From assembly GCA_964471535.1 (NCBI GenBank), contig CAYYHA010000235.1:1-6606 (forward strand): a stretch of DNA of 6,606 bases. The letters run 5' to 3'. The notes below the pieces were generated by a model that was given only the letters and a program-made list of their open reading frames with translations, was not told the DNA's origin and did no database searches. Both the position numbers and the translations under genes were made by a program. Of this stretch, positions 1 through 5,916 are shown piece by piece. Origin of the DNA: CAYYHA01 sp964471535 (GTDB taxonomy: Bacteria; Myxococcota; Myxococcia; SLRQ01). Numbering within the stretch: position 1 is the first letter of the stretch; each line of letters begins with the position of its first letter.

Positions 1-514
1 CCCGGGCCAGGTTCCGAGCGACCTTGATCGACGGACGCCCCTCGTCGAGGAGGATCAGGAAACCCTTGTCCGCCCCCGTCACGTCGATCACCGTATCCAT
101 GAGCGTCTCGAGGAGGCGAGGCAGGTCGTAGTCGGAGAGCAGGGCCCGAGAGAAGGTGTGGAGCCGTTCGAGGGCCCGCAGGTCCTCGGGGCCGCTGGCG
201 GCGCGTGTCGGTGGCGCCTCGACCCGCGGCGCCTCCGCGTCGGAGAGGGTGAGCGTCGCGGTGCCGACGCGGAAGGCGTCTCCCAGCTCGAGGGTGCGGC
301 GGGTGCAGCGCTTCCCGTTCACCTCGAAGCTCGCACCTGGCAGCGCCTCGGCGCGCCAGCGGCGGCCGTCCGCTGTCAGGGTGAGCGCCGTCTCGGGCAC
401 CGAGGGGTCCGGGACGACGACGTCGTTGCCGTCGGCGCGACCGACGGAGAGGACGCGCTTGTACAGAGGGATGGCCTCTTCTCCTTGCGGGGTCGTCACG
501 ATGAGGCTGGGCAT
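1..514 (-). CDS. FHA-GAF signalling protein, C-terminus cut off by window edge
   Basis: Reading leftward from the ATG at 514, the frame stays open to the window edge, giving 171 residues and no stop. Residues 1-91 form an FHA-like fold: a strand-rich start, Gly25-Arg26 (SVGRADGNDVVV), the segment VPDPSV, then FEVNGKR and LGDAFRVG. A linker follows, and from about residue 116 a GAF domain begins (LERLHTFSRALLSDYDLPRLLETLMD, then ADKGFLILLD). FHA-GAF proteins of this type in deltaproteobacteria often continue into a sigma-54 AAA+ domain and a Fis-type helix-turn-helix; that part would lie outside the window and is inference. The FHA core is degenerate: where the family has a Ser-Arg-x-x-His stretch after DPSV, this protein has Pro-Glu-Thr-Ala. 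The start is supported by GGAG at 523-526, 8 nt upstream, inside the end of the preceding gene, whose stop is only 2 nt away. The gene is therefore the distal member of the pfk-kinase operon and plausibly an output of it. Confidence 0.85.
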   Translation of the reverse strand, partial: MPSLIVTTPQGEEAIPLYKRVLSVGRADGNDVVVPDPSVPETALTLTADGRRWRAEALPGASFEVNGKRCTRRTLELGDAFRVGTATLTLSDAEAPRVEAPPTRAASGPEDLRALERLHTFSRALLSDYDLPRLLETLMDTVIDVTGADKGFLILLDEGRPSIKVARNLAR

Positions 515-516
515 GG

Positions 517-1533
517 TCAGAACTCCAGAGAAAGGAGGGCGCCGGCGCCATCGCCGGTCACCTGCGGTTGAATCGAGAGCCGGGCGGCGGGTGGGCTCGC
601 AGCCGAAGGCCCGGGCTCGGGGGCCGGGCCGAGGCCTTCCTCGCGGCGCACTTCCCCGAGCACCGCGGTGGGGCGGTAGTGGAGGTGGGCGTCCACGATT
701 CCGTAGACGACCAGGCCCCAGAACATGCCGCCCGCGATCCATTTGACCCGGTCCATCGTCTGGGCCAGGTTCAGGTTCTGTGGGGCGACGCCGCAGACGA
801 CGGTGAACTGCTGCGGCTCCCCGGGACTGCCCTTGGGCACGGGCCGGCGTTCACACTCGCGCAGACCGCCGGCGACGGCGAAGCCCACCACACTGGCCAG
901 GCCCGTCGCCGCCTGCGCCGCAGCGAGGACCGCGCCCTTGACCGGCTCGTCGTTCTGGAACTGGCCGGCACCGAAGGGCAGCCAGTTCAGGAGGTACTCC
1001 CGCCTGCGCACGGTCCGCTCCACCACGGTGCGCCGTGCCGCCTGTTCCGCCTCCACCTCTGCCGCCTTCGCCCGGCGGGCCTCCTCCTCGAGGAGGCGGC
1101 GCCTCGCCTCCTCCTGCAGGCGCCGCTCCGCTTCGATTCGCTTCTTTCGCTCCCGGATCGGAGCGAGGAGGGACTCGTTCTCCGCCCGGACCTGGTCGAA
1201 GAACTCGACGATCTTGGGGGGATGGAAGAAGGGATCGAGGCGGTAGTCCGGCTCGAGGGAGAGCAGGCGCACGAAAGCGCTCCGCGCCTTCTCGCGCCGC
1301 TTCAGGTAGTAGTAGGACAGCCCCAGGATGCGGTAGGCCTCGATGAGGTCCCCTTCTTCGACCAGGCGCCCCTCGGCGAGCAGCTTCTCGACCAGGCGGG
1401 CCGCGTCCTCGTAGTTGCCGTAGTCGAAGCGGTCTAGGGCGCGCTGCAAATCGCCGCGGGTTTCGGCGGCCAGCGCCGGGGCTGCACCGGTGAGCGCCGC
1501 GAGGAGGAGCAGGGCAAGGCTGCGCCGGATCAT
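517..1533 (-). CDS. Exported TPR / coiled-coil membrane protein with DUF5683-like C-terminal region
   Basis: This is a 338-residue protein. It starts with a signal peptide: basic MIRR, a hydrophobic core, then APALA-AE with likely cleavage near residue 22-23. Residues 25-110 are helical and TPR-like (FDYGNYEDAARLVEKLL, then AYRILGLSYYYLKRREKARSAFVRLLSLEPDY). Residues 115-178 are a highly charged Arg/Glu/Ala coiled coil. After it comes LNWLPFGAGQFQN (182-194), which resembles the P-G-x-G-Q-x-x-N motif of DUF5683-type small membrane proteins. A hydrophobic segment (about 200-223), a loop with two cysteines (227 and 247), and a second membrane segment (about 265-282) follow, then a Pro/Ala-rich tail. 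The ATG overlaps the kinase stop as ATGA, with GAGG at 1538-1541 and GGAG at 1545-1548 upstream. Its place between a receptor-like kinase and an FHA protein suggests an envelope scaffold or sensor subunit, but I know no biochemical function for it. The two-TM call and the DUF5683 likeness are from reading the sequence. Confidence 0.85.
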   Translation of the reverse strand: MIRRSLALLLLAALTGAAPALAAETRGDLQRALDRFDYGNYEDAARLVEKLLAEGRLVEEGDLIEAYRILGLSYYYLKRREKARSAFVRLLSLEPDYRLDPFFHPPKIVEFFDQVRAENESLLAPIRERKKRIEAERRLQEEARRRLLEEEARRAKAAEVEAEQAARRTVVERTVRRREYLLNWLPFGAGQFQNDEPVKGAVLAAAQAATGLASVVGFAVAGGLRECERRPVPKGSPGEPQQFTVVCGVAPQNLNLAQTMDRVKWIAGGMFWGLVVYGIVDAHLHYRPTAVLGEVRREEGLGPAPEPGPSAASPPAARLSIQPQVTGDGAGALLSLEF

Positions 1534-3467
1534 GGTGCCTCGCGCTCCACCGGCAGGGGCTCGAGGTCCACGCGTACCGTCTCGACGCGCCCGGGGAGAA
1601 AACGGATGCGCCGCTCGTAGGGGCGGTATCCCTCCGCCTCGAGGCGGAGCACTTGCGTGCTTTCGAGCAGGTAGCCCCCCGAGGGGTTTCGTGGAAAGGG
1701 GATGGGCACCTCACGCCCCCCTGGCCCCACCGGGCCGATGAGGCGGCCGTCCAAGGAGAGCACGGCACGGGGCGTGGAGGCCGCGACCTTCAGGAGGGCG
1801 GGCTTCGGCTTCAGGCGATAGCGTAGCACCTTCGGCCCGTTTCCGGCCTTCAGGTCGAGGGTCGTCTCCACCGGCACGAAGCCCTCACGCTCGATGCGCA
1901 GCGCGTGCCGCCCGAGGGGGGTCTCCCGGCTGACGTCGCGATCGCGCCCCAGGTGTTCCCCATCCAAGTAGATGTCTCCAAAGGGGTCCACCACGACCCG
2001 TAGCCGTCGCGTCCTCGGCGAGGCGGGCGCCTGTGCCGCCTCGCCGGTGTTCCGGGGAGGGTGGGTGGACCCGGTCGCCGAGGGGCGGGCCGCAGCAGCC
2101 TTGGCCCGGGGAGGAAGGGGCCGCGGCTCCGTTGCCGCCGCGGCGGCGGTGGCCTGCCGTGCCGGAGGGTCCGCCGCCGGAGCCGCGCCAGGCGCCANNN
2201 NNNNNNNCTCACCTTTCGTGTCCCGATGCATTCGCGCGGCGCCCGGAGTGGCAGCGGCGGTGGCCGGGGGGGCAGCGGCAGCCGCCACCGGAGTCCTGCC
2301 CCCCGCGGGGCCAGGGGTTGCGACGGGTCGTGCCCCATCTTGGCGTGTTACGACCACGAGTACGGTTCCCACCGCCGCGGCGACCGCGAGGCCCGCCGCC
2401 GCACGGCGCAGGCCACGGCGCCGGCGGATGCGCCCCAGGAGGGCCTCGGCGGCGGGATGGCCTGGCCGGAGCGCGAGGACCCGATCGGCCGCCGCCACCG
2501 CTCGGTGCAGCTCGCCCCGCTGTGCCGCCGCTTCACCGCGCTCGAGCCAATGGGTCAGCAGCCGCTCGGTGAGCGCCTCCTTGTAGGCGTCGGGTTCCTG
2601 GAAGAACGCGCGCAGCTCCGCATCCACGTGCTCGAGGCCGACGGACGTCAGATAGGCGGCCAGGTCCGCCTGCAGCGCCCCCGCGTCCGGGTAGCGCGCC
2701 TGCGGATCCAGCGCCAGTGCACGGCGGATGATACCGGCCAGCTCGTCGCCGACACGCGGATCGACCGCACGCGGGTCCTCGTAGCGGCCCGACCCTATCC
2801 GCCGCAGAACCTCCGCCGGCGATCCCCCGTGGAAGGGGAGGGTGCCGCAGCACAGCCAATAGAGGACGGTGCCCAGGCTGAAGACGTCGCTGCGCGTGTC
2901 GGCGCCGCGGCCCTCGAGCGTCTCGGGCGCCATGTGGGCCGGCGACCCGAGCAGCGTGCCGGTCATCGTCATGCGCTCGTCACTCTCGAGAAGGCGCGCG
3001 ATCCCGAAGTCGGTGAGCTTGATGGTGCCGTCGTCCTGCACCATCACGTTCTCCGGCTTGATGTCCCGATGGATGACCCCCTGGGCGTGCGCATGTGCCA
3101 GCGCCGCGGCGATGCGCTCCCCGACCATCGCTCCGATCTCCGGGAGCCCAAAGCCCACCTCGTCCCCGAAGGCGCGCAGCGTGGGGCCGCGGATGAACTC
3201 GGAGACGATGAACGCCTCGCCCGAATCCTCGCTCGAGAAATCGTGGATCTCGAGAATGTTCGGGTGGCGCAGCTTGGCGATGGCCTGCGCCTCCCGGCGG
3301 AAGCGCGCGCGCTCGCGCTCCCGCGATGCCAAGTGGCGGTGGAGCACCTTCACCGCCACCTCCCGTCCCAGCGTCGTATCCCGCGCCCGGTACACGACGC
3401 TCATGCCGCCGCTGCCCACCTCTTCCTCGATGGCGTAGCGAGGGATGGTGGGAAGCGGCGTGCTCAT
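1530..3467 (-). CDS. Transmembrane Hanks-type Ser/Thr protein kinase with tandem PEGA domains (Pkn4-like context)
   Basis: About 645 residues, subject to an internal assembly gap. The N-terminal kinase domain (about 10-273) is complete: Gly-rich loop EEVGSGGMSVVY with Ser23 in place of the third Gly, VAVK Lys40, alpha-C Glu59, HRDIKPEN (133-140), DFG (153-155), activation-loop threonines 167, 169 and 171, and APE (180-182). It is an RD kinase and looks active. A single TPR-like helix pair follows (about 308-343), then RRRRGLRR and one membrane segment (about 355-374), so the rest should be outside the cytoplasm. An Ala/Pro-rich linker (about 378-485) contains the gap. Two PEGA-type beta modules end the protein: 488-556 (GDIYLDGEHLG, then PLGRHALRIEREGF) and a more divergent copy at 557-637 (AVLSLDGRLIG, then LRLEAEGYRPYERRI). 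The frame extends 86 codons upstream to 3725, but the kinase fold begins right at MSTPLPTIPRYAIEEEVG and GGGAGAGG (3472-3479) precedes that ATG, which overlaps the pfk stop. By analogy with M. xanthus Pkn4, its likely substrate is the upstream phosphofructokinase. Confidence 0.93.
   Translation of the reverse strand: MSTPLPTIPRYAIEEEVGSGGMSVVYRARDTTLGREVAVKVLHRHLASRERERARFRREAQAIAKLRHPNILEIHDFSSEDSGEAFIVSEFIRGPTLRAFGDEVGFGLPEIGAMVGERIAAALAHAHAQGVIHRDIKPENVMVQDDGTIKLTDFGIARLLESDERMTMTGTLLGSPAHMAPETLEGRGADTRSDVFSLGTVLYWLCCGTLPFHGGSPAEVLRRIGSGRYEDPRAVDPRVGDELAGIIRRALALDPQARYPDAGALQADLAAYLTSVGLEHVDAELRAFFQEPDAYKEALTERLLTHWLERGEAAAQRGELHRAVAAADRVLALRPGHPAAEALLGRIRRRRGLRRAAAGLAVAAAVGTVLVVVTRQDGARPVATPGPAGGRTPVAAAAAPPATAAATPGAARMHRDTKGEXXXXAPGAAPAADPPARQATAAAAATEPRPLPPRAKAAAARPSATGSTHPPRNTGEAAQAPASPRTRRLRVVVDPFGDIYLDGEHLGRDRDVSRETPLGRHALRIEREGFVPVETTLDLKAGNGPKVLRYRLKPKPALLKVAASTPRAVLSLDGRLIGPVGPGGREVPIPFPRNPSGGYLLESTQVLRLEAEGYRPYERRIRFLPGRVETVRVDLEPLPVEREAP
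2198..2207. other. Assembly gap of 10 N inside the kinase linker
   Basis: Ten undetermined bases interrupt the Ala/Pro/Gly-rich linker between the kinase membrane segment and the first PEGA domain. A run of exactly ten N is commonly a placeholder, so the true length is unknown. The frame happens to stay open: kinase and PEGA domains read in the same frame with the gap taken as 10 nt. The flanks are extremely GC-rich and low in complexity, a plausible reason for the break. Residue numbers after about 420 in the kinase are provisional. Confidence 0.98.
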
Positions 3468-4522
3468 GTGGCCTCTCCCAGGCAGATCCCGAGGCTGCGC
3501 GCGGTGCGGCACAGCTCTCCCTGCGGGTCGACGCGTCGCGGCCGGCCGATGGCCTCCTCGAGGGACACTGCGACGATCGCGTTGCCCGAGAGGGCCACCA
3601 TCTGGTCGAAGCGCTCCTCTGCCACCAGATCGAGGGCCGCGGCTCCGAAGCGGGTGGCGAGGAGGCGGTCGAAGGGGGTGGGCGAGCCCCCCCGCTGCAG
3701 GTGCCCGAGGACCGTCACTCGGCACTCGAGATCGATGTGGGCTTGCAGCGCCTCGGCGAGGTGATGTGCGATGCCGCCCAGCCGGCCGGCGGCCTGGTAC
3801 ACCTTCTCCCCGCCGAGCGGGCGACTCCCCTCCGCGACCACCACCACCGAGAAGGAACGCCCCCGCGCCTTCCGCCGGCGGATGGCATCCGCCACCGCCG
3901 CGACGTCGTAGGGAATCTCGGGGAGGAGGATGACGTCCGCGCCGCCCGCCAGGCCCGCGTGGAGGGCAATGAAGCCGGCGTCCCGTCCCATCACCTCGAG
4001 CAGCATCACGCGATCGTGGCTCTCCGCGGTGGAGTGGAGGCGATCCACGGCGATGGTGGCGCAGGCCCGAGCGGAGTCGAAGCCAAAGGTGTAGTCCGTG
4101 GCGGCCACGTCGTTGTCGATGGTCTTGGGCACGCCCACCACCGGCACGCCGTATCGCTCGTAGAGCCGGTGGGCGATGGTCTGGGTGCCGTCACCGCCGA
4201 CGCAAACGAGCGCGTCGAGACCCAGGGACTCCACGTGGCGGGCCACGCGCTCGCTCTGGTCTTTCCCGTCGGGGCCGGAGAAGGGGTTGGCCCGGTTGCT
4301 GGTGCCCAGGATCGTCCCGCCTTTGGGCAGGAGGCCCACCACGTCCCGGGGGGTGAGGGGACGGGTGCGCGCCTCCCGCTCCATCAGGCCAAGGAAGCCG
4401 TCCTCGACGCCGACCACCGTCCAACCGAAGTCGCGCGTGGCCCGCTTGACCACCGCACGAATCACCGCATTCAGCCCCGGGCAGTCACCGCCTCCAGTCA
4501 GCACCCCGATGATCCGGCTCAT
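3464..4522 (-). CDS. pfkA: 6-phosphofructokinase, probably ATP-dependent (PfkN-like context)
   Basis: A 352-residue cytoplasmic glycolytic enzyme that phosphorylates fructose 6-phosphate to fructose 1,6-bisphosphate. Family motifs appear in order: GVLTGGGDCPGLNAVIR (6-22), GGDGT (109-113), PKTIDND (132-138, catalytic base Asp136), MGRDAG (178-183, sugar-phosphate binding), AEGS (230-233) and GHLQRGGSPTPFDR (273-286, Arg277). Gly112 is the residue usual in ATP-using enzymes; PPi-dependent members have Asp there. Lys133 is found in PPi enzymes but also in some ATP-using ones such as trypanosomal PFK, so ATP use is likely but not certain. It is longer than the 320-residue E. coli PfkA, consistent with the PfkB-unrelated group that carries PKTIDND. 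AAAGGAG at 4529-4535 lies 6 nt before the ATG, the best ribosome binding site in the window. The stop overlaps the kinase start (ATGA). In M. xanthus the equivalent enzyme, PfkN, is activated by Thr phosphorylation by its operon-mate Pkn4. Confidence 0.96.
   Translation of the reverse strand: MSRIIGVLTGGGDCPGLNAVIRAVVKRATRDFGWTVVGVEDGFLGLMEREARTRPLTPRDVVGLLPKGGTILGTSNRANPFSGPDGKDQSERVARHVESLGLDALVCVGGDGTQTIAHRLYERYGVPVVGVPKTIDNDVAATDYTFGFDSARACATIAVDRLHSTAESHDRVMLLEVMGRDAGFIALHAGLAGGADVILLPEIPYDVAAVADAIRRRKARGRSFSVVVVAEGSRPLGGEKVYQAAGRLGGIAHHLAEALQAHIDLECRVTVLGHLQRGGSPTPFDRLLATRFGAAALDLVAEERFDQMVALSGNAIVAVSLEEAIGRPRRVDPQGELCRTARSLGICLGEAT
3472..3479 (-). promoter_or_regulatory. Ribosome binding site deciding the kinase ATG start
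   Basis: On the minus strand this reads GGGAGAGG, 4 nt from the kinase ATG at 3467 when measured from its last base and 7 nt when measured from GGGAG. It lies within the last codons of pfk. Together with the ATGA overlap it implies termination-reinitiation coupling, so enzyme and kinase would be made in a linked ratio. Confidence 0.65.
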
Positions 4523-4630
4523 TCGAGACTCCTTTGCGCCTTGACCGTGCTGCGGAGGCGCTCGCCACAGGGGTCGCCGCCTGCTGTGACACGAATGTCA
4601 GACGCATCGGGAGTCTACCGGGCGGCGCCG
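4523..4630 (-). promoter_or_regulatory. Intergenic region upstream of pfk with perfect TGACA-N4-TGTCA palindrome
   Basis: This is the only spacer longer than 100 nt inside the minus-strand series, so it is the best place for a separate promoter of the pfk-kinase operon. It contains TGACA-CGAA-TGTCA at 4587-4600, a perfect 5-bp inverted repeat. On the minus strand this reads TGACA-TTCG-TGTCA and could act as an operator or as a small RNA hairpin with a UUCG loop. It is not followed by a T-run, so it is not an intrinsic terminator. CTGACA within it matches a -35 hexamer at 5 of 6 positions, but no good -10 follows at 16-18 nt. The pfk ribosome binding site (AAAGGAG, 4529-4535) closes the region. 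Confidence 0.4.
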
Positions 4631-5218
4631 TCACGGAGCAAGGCGGCGGCGTCGCGCCTGCACGCGCTCGAGGAGGACCTGGAGGCGGGCGATGGGGTCG
4701 ACCGGGGCGGCGGTGCCGAGGCTCCCCTGGGCCCCGCGGGTGGCGACGGGCCCCGCGTCGCGGTTGCCCCCGGTGGGTGCCGTCTTCGTGGGGGCCCGCA
4801 GGGCGGGGGCGGTCCCCGGCGCGGCGGGTGCGGGTGCCCCGCCCGGCGGCGCCGTCGCCGCGAGGCGCCGAAGCTCCTCGAGACGCTCGGCGAGGAGCGC
4901 GTTCCCGGGGTCGGCGGCGAGCGCCCGTTCGTAGTGGGCTGCCGCCGCCGCGTAGTCCCCCGCGTTGGCGGCCGCCTCCCCGAGGTGGACCTCGCTCGCT
5001 CCCTCAGGCTCGCCCTCGCCGGCCGACGCGGCCTTCGGATGGTGCAGCTCCATGGGCTGCAGAAAGGCCTCTAGGGACCTTCGACGGGCGAGGAGCGCCT
5101 CATTGCCCGGATTGGCCGCGATGAGGGCGTCGTAGGCGGACAGCGCGGCGCGGAAGTTCCCGCGCCTGACCTCGCGCTCCGCGGCCGCGCGTCTCGACTC
5201 CAGCTCCGCGGGGTCCAT
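4631..5218 (-). CDS. Small TPR protein with Ala/Pro-rich linker and C-terminal helix
   Basis: A 195-residue predicted cytoplasmic protein with no signal peptide or membrane segment. Residues 5-38 form one TPR (EREVRRGNFRAALSAYDALIAANPGNEALL). Residues 76-112 form a second, classical TPR (ANAGDYAAAAAHYERALAADPGNALLAERL). A Gly/Ala/Pro-rich linker (120-172) leads to a short amphipathic, very basic helix (PIARLQVLLERVQARRRRLAP). TPRs are protein-interaction modules; no catalytic residues are visible and I do not recognise a specific family. The frame could start at a GTG at 5266, overlapping the regulator by 17 nt. I chose the ATG at 5218 because AGGA (5226-5229) lies 7 nt upstream and because the first helix starts immediately after it, while the extra 16 residues look unstructured. 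It follows the regulator by 31 nt and is probably co-transcribed with it. It may be an adaptor, but that is inference. Confidence 0.83.
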   Translation of the reverse strand: MDPAELESRRAAAEREVRRGNFRAALSAYDALIAANPGNEALLARRRSLEAFLQPMELHHPKAASAGEGEPEGASEVHLGEAAANAGDYAAAAAHYERALAADPGNALLAERLEELRRLAATAPPGGAPAPAAPGTAPALRAPTKTAPTGGNRDAGPVATRGAQGSLGTAAPVDPIARLQVLLERVQARRRRLAP

Positions 5219-5249
5219 GGCCGGATCCTGCCCCTCTCCCCGTGGCCGG

Positions 5250-5915
5250 TCAAACTCCGGTGCCACCGTCGGGCGGCAGCACCCCCACGCGGATGGCGAA
5301 GCGGACGAGGGAGGAGAGGTCGTGCAGGTCGAGCTTCCGCATGAGGTTGGCCCGGTGGGCCTCGACCGTCTTCACCGCGACGCCGAGCACCGCCGCCGCC
5401 TGCTTGTTCGTCTTTCCCTCGGCCACGAGGCGCAGGACCTCGCGTTCTCGCGGGGTCAGGTCCGAGAGCGGATCGGAGACCTCGTTGGTCGCCAGTTTTC
5501 GCATGACGAACGGGGTCGCGAGCTCGGGACAGAGATAGCGCTCCCCGCGACGGATGCGGTCGAGGGCTTCGAGGAGCGCCTCGCCCGAGAGAGTCTTCAG
5601 CGCGAAGCCGTCGGCACCCGCGGCGAAGCTCCGGAGCACCGCGTCCTCGCTGCTGCGACCCGAGAAGACGAGGATCCTTGGCTTGCGCCGGCCCATCTCG
5701 GTGGCGATGCGCCGCACCGCCTCGATGCCATCCACGCCCTCGAGGTCCACCTCGGTCACCACGAAGTCGGGACGGCGGCGGGCCACCAGCTTCGGCAGCG
5801 CACTCCCTTCGCCGGTTTCGGCCAGGGTGTGGTGTCCGCACTCCGCGAGGAAGCTGCGCAGGCCTCTCCGCATGAGGGGGAATCGGTCTGCAAGGATGAA
5901 GGTCGAAGGATTCAC
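5250..5915 (-). CDS. NarL/FixJ-type response regulator with atypical receiver (Glu at phosphoacceptor site)
   Basis: A 221-residue transcription regulator with a GTG start. Residues 4-120 are a receiver fold: FILADRFPLMRRGL, then PDFVVTEVDLEGVDGIEAV, FSG with switch Ser85, and GADGFALK with Lys107. Residues 153-195 are a LuxR-type helix-turn-helix (LTPREREVLRLVAEGKTNKQAAAVLGV, then KTVEAHRANLMRKL), a strong match for DNA binding. The receiver is unusual: the phosphoacceptor position is Glu55 rather than Asp, and the usual second N-terminal acidic residue is Arg11 (LADR instead of DD or ED). Control by a partner kinase is therefore doubtful. The frame extends to an ATG at 5972, but the receiver starts just after the GTG, and GGGGGA (5924-5929) sits 8 nt before it. 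The longer version would also run through the divergent promoter and the neighbouring gene's start. Targets are unknown; the downstream TPR gene and the pfk-kinase operon are candidates. Confidence 0.9.
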   Translation of the reverse strand: MNPSTFILADRFPLMRRGLRSFLAECGHHTLAETGEGSALPKLVARRRPDFVVTEVDLEGVDGIEAVRRIATEMGRRKPRILVFSGRSSEDAVLRSFAAGADGFALKTLSGEALLEALDRIRRGERYLCPELATPFVMRKLATNEVSDPLSDLTPREREVLRLVAEGKTNKQAAAVLGVAVKTVEAHRANLMRKLDLHDLSSLVRFAIRVGVLPPDGGTGV

Positions 5916-5916
5916 G

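Noticed and set aside
568..1437. Plus-strand open frame of 289 codons
   Set aside because: It is the antisense shadow of the exported TPR protein, which has a signal peptide, TPRs and coupling to the kinase.
2255..2300. GC-rich repeat cluster (GGCGGTGGC / GCCGCCACC) near the gap as a structural element
   Set aside because: The matches are short and arise from Ala/Gly/Pro codon repetition in the kinase linker; no regular unit is seen.
3468..3725. 86-codon upstream extension of the kinase frame
   Set aside because: It lies wholly within pfk on the same strand in another frame, has a random Arg/Pro/Gly-rich composition, and a good ribosome binding site with the kinase fold start supports the ATG at 3467.
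2061..3764. Long plus-strand open frame of 567 codons
   Set aside because: It is antisense to the kinase, runs through the assembly gap and shows no recognisable domains.
4587..4600. Intrinsic terminator after the small TPR gene
   Set aside because: The stem is only 5 bp and no T-run follows on the minus strand.
3326..5074. Long plus-strand open frame of 582 codons
   Set aside because: It is antisense to pfk and the two neighbouring genes, whose domain motifs are clear; high GC content keeps the opposite frames free of stops.
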